From positions 1 through 64,000 of the forward strand of contig NZ_JNFG01000215.1 in NCBI RefSeq assembly GCF_000729995.1: a DNA stretch of 64,000 nt, written 5' to 3'. Below, piece by piece: positions 62,480 to 64,000 of the stretch; position 1 is the first letter of the stretch; the number at the start of each line of letters is the position of its first letter. The notes beneath the pieces are model-generated. The model had not been told where the DNA came from. It made no database searches and worked only from the letters and a program-made list of their open reading frames with translations. This DNA is from Caballeronia sordidicola (GTDB lineage Bacteria; Pseudomonadota; Gammaproteobacteria; Burkholderiales; Burkholderiaceae). The position numbers and the translations under genes were made by a program.

Positions 62480-63772
62480 TTACTGATAACCCTTCGGGAA
62501 CGGATTCGGCTCGATCAGATCGGGCGACTCCGCGACCACCTTGAACTGCCCATCGGCTTGCGCCATGCCAATGCGTGTCCGGCTCCACAGGTGATGGTTC
62601 GGATGGATCTTCACGTAGCCTTCGGGCGCCGTTTTCAACTCGATGCCGGGGGACGCAGCCACCACCTTGTCGACATCGAAACTGCCGGCTTTTTCACACC
62701 CGGCTTTCCATAACCACGGCCCGAGATAGGCCGCTTGCGTGACGTCGCCAATCACGGACTTGGGTCCATACTTCGCCTTGAACGCGGCCACGAATGCCTT
62801 GTTGTTCGCGTTGTCCAGAGACTCGAAATACTTCATGGCCGAATAGAAACCGGCGAAATTTTCCCCGCCAATGCCGAGCACTTCGTCCTCGGTGACCGAG
62901 ATGGTCAAGAGGAATTGTTTGTCGGCGGTAATGCCGGCTGCTTTCAATTGTTTATAGAACGCGACGTTCGAGCCGCCGACAATGATTGCGTAGATGCAAT
63001 CGGGCTTGGCGATCTTGATCTTGTTGATGAGCGAGTTGAAATTCGTCTGCCCGAGCGGGTAATACTCTTCGCCGACCACCTTGAGATGCAGGTGGTCCTC
63101 AATATGTTTGCGTGCGATTTTGTTCGACGTGCGCGGCCAGATGTAATCAGAGCCGATCAGGAAAAATGACTTCGCTTTTTTCGTCTCCGATGCCCAATTG
63201 AGTCCCCACAGAATTTGCTGGGTCGCTTCCTGGCCGGTGTAGAAGACGTTCTTGGACTGTTCAAGCCCTTCGTAGAAGGTCGGGTAATACAGCAGGCCGT
63301 TGTCGCGCTCGAAGATCGGCAGGACAGCCTTGCGCGACGCCGAGGTCCAGCAGCCGAACACGCACGCAACGTGATCGTTCTCCAGCAGCTTCTTCGACTT
63401 CTCGGCAAAGGTCGGCCAGTCTGACGCGCCATCTTCCTGAATGATCTTGATCTTGCGGCCCAGCACGCCGCCCGCTGCGTTGATCTGGTCGATCGCGAGA
63501 CGCTCGGCCTGGATCGAGCCGGTCTCGGAGATCGCCATGGTGCCCGTGGCGGAATGCAGCTGGCCGACGGTGACTTCGGTATCGGTGACGGCGAGCTTGG
63601 TCGTATTCACCTGGGCAGTCGACAGCGACTGGCCGAAGGCGAAAGCGGGCGCGGCAAGTGCCGGCGCGGCGGCAAGCCCGAGCAGCAGTTTGCGGCGGCG
63701 CTGGGAGATCAACTCCCCGCTGTCGGATGGACTGGTTGCATCGGGTGCGTCGTGCTGGTCGTCAAAAGGCAT
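62480..63772 (-). CDS. Amide/urea ABC importer, substrate-binding protein (FmdD/UrtA-like)
   Basis: Periplasmic Peripla_BP_5 binding protein of 430 residues. A twin-arginine-like leader (Q-R-R-R-K-L-L-L-G-L, about 24-33) precedes a hydrophobic stretch and A-F-A-F-G cleavage near 46. Core blocks V-G-Q-L-H-S-A-T-G-T-M-A-I-S-E and F-G-C-W-T-S-A-S-R-K-A-V match the urea/short-chain-amide group. A good AAGGAGAA site lies before the ATG. It is first in the operon and defines formamide or a related amide as the likely cargo together with FmdA. Confidence 0.9.
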   Translation of the reverse strand: MPFDDQHDAPDATSPSDSGELISQRRRKLLLGLAAAPALAAPAFAFGQSLSTAQVNTTKLAVTDTEVTVGQLHSATGTMAISETGSIQAERLAIDQINAAGGVLGRKIKIIQEDGASDWPTFAEKSKKLLENDHVACVFGCWTSASRKAVLPIFERDNGLLYYPTFYEGLEQSKNVFYTGQEATQQILWGLNWASETKKAKSFFLIGSDYIWPRTSNKIARKHIEDHLHLKVVGEEYYPLGQTNFNSLINKIKIAKPDCIYAIIVGGSNVAFYKQLKAAGITADKQFLLTISVTEDEVLGIGGENFAGFYSAMKYFESLDNANNKAFVAAFKAKYGPKSVIGDVTQAAYLGPWLWKAGCEKAGSFDVDKVVAASPGIELKTAPEGYVKIHPNHHLWSRTRIGMAQADGQFKVVAESPDLIEPNPFPKGYQ

Positions 63773-63879
63773 GGGACATTCTCCTTGGAGGCTCGTGGTA
63801 GGCGGCGTGGGCTGGTTCCGGCGCGATGACGTTGCGTCGGCATGGGGCAGAAGTTAAGTGGCCGATACGCGCACCGAAA

Positions 63880-63895
63880 TACGTCTTTTGACGTA
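63880..63895. promoter_or_regulatory. Palindrome TACGTC-TTTT-GACGTA upstream of the formamide operon
   Basis: Perfect 6+4+6 inverted repeat, 108 bp before the binding-protein start codon. No regulator gene is next to the operon inside the window, so the binding protein is not known. Confidence 0.55.
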
Positions 63896-63923
63896 CTGCG
63901 CGGGTATTTATGGATCGCTAGAC

Positions 63924-63947
63924 TCATGACGCGAGATCATGACGCGA
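63924..63947. repeat. Direct repeat of TCATGACGCGA
   Basis: Eleven bases repeated exactly at 63924-63934 and 63937-63947, a 13-bp period, upstream of the formamide operon palindrome. It could be part of an activator site or a chance duplication. Confidence 0.5.
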
Positions 63948-64000
63948 CCCGTGCAATGTGATGCTCAGGACCTCACCGCCGTGTAATCACGTACGGCTTT

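Overview
The window is a GC-rich, densely coded stretch from a member of the Burkholderiaceae, most likely Paraburkholderia, Caballeronia or a close relative. The evidence is base composition, a Burkholderia-type trimeric porin gene, many LysR, AraC and WYL regulators next to catabolic operons, an SfnB-type flavin enzyme, and the non-phosphorylative L-rhamnose route. No rRNA, tRNA, CRISPR array, intact insertion sequence or prophage was seen. It reads as a chain of separate nutrient-acquisition islands, as expected on a secondary chromosome or megaplasmid; the replicon cannot be decided from sequence alone.

Layout. (1) 139-3030: an SfnB-like acyl-CoA-dehydrogenase-fold enzyme, an orphan sugar-type binding protein, a bidirectional terminator and a small YeaQ/GlsB membrane protein. 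(2) 3432-14698: an L-rhamnose cluster holding a KDR-type dehydrogenase, an MFS carrier, L-rhamnonate dehydratase, L-rhamnose 1-dehydrogenase, a LysR regulator, mutarotase, lactonase and the RhaTPQS ABC importer, closed by a strong terminator. The last carbon-splitting step is absent. (3) 14748-23752: an amine/nitrogen island. ETF alpha and beta, an FAD amine dehydrogenase, RidA and an XRE-cupin regulator lie on the minus strand. A GlnT-type glutamine synthetase and the three subunits of a GlxBCD/MgsABC glutamate-synthase-like enzyme lie on the plus strand. An exact sigma-54 promoter consensus sits in the middle. (4) 23774-29716: a LysR regulator, M20 peptidase, MHS-type MFS carrier, SxxK serine hydrolase and a secreted alpha/beta hydrolase. 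(5) 29827-34240: small genes, a diguanylate cyclase and sparse, partly decayed DNA with an amj remnant. (6) 34241-44205: an AraC-controlled operon (BKACE enzyme, MFS carrier, quinone oxidoreductase, TauD-type dioxygenase, small hydrolase, Rieske ferredoxin, acyl-CoA ligase, porin, BON protein) for an unidentified acid. (7) 44454-53615: a LysR gene and a long overlapping operon with a second argininosuccinate lyase, a polar amino-acid ABC importer, two polysaccharide-deacetylase-fold proteins (the second has lost its metal ligands), an MmgE/PrpD protein and a second binding protein. (8) 53624-57059: DUF1330/WYL pair, a MazE antitoxin with a dead mazF, a methyltransferase and a LysE exporter. 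(9) 57109-63772: a formamide operon (five-part Urt-type ABC importer, formamidase FmdA, zinc-ribbon FmdB).

The best candidates for undescribed biology are the amine island with its antisense sigma-54 promoter, the BKACE/dioxygenase/Rieske operon with clear AraC half-sites, and the ArgH-paralogue operon with its metal-less deacetylase homologue.
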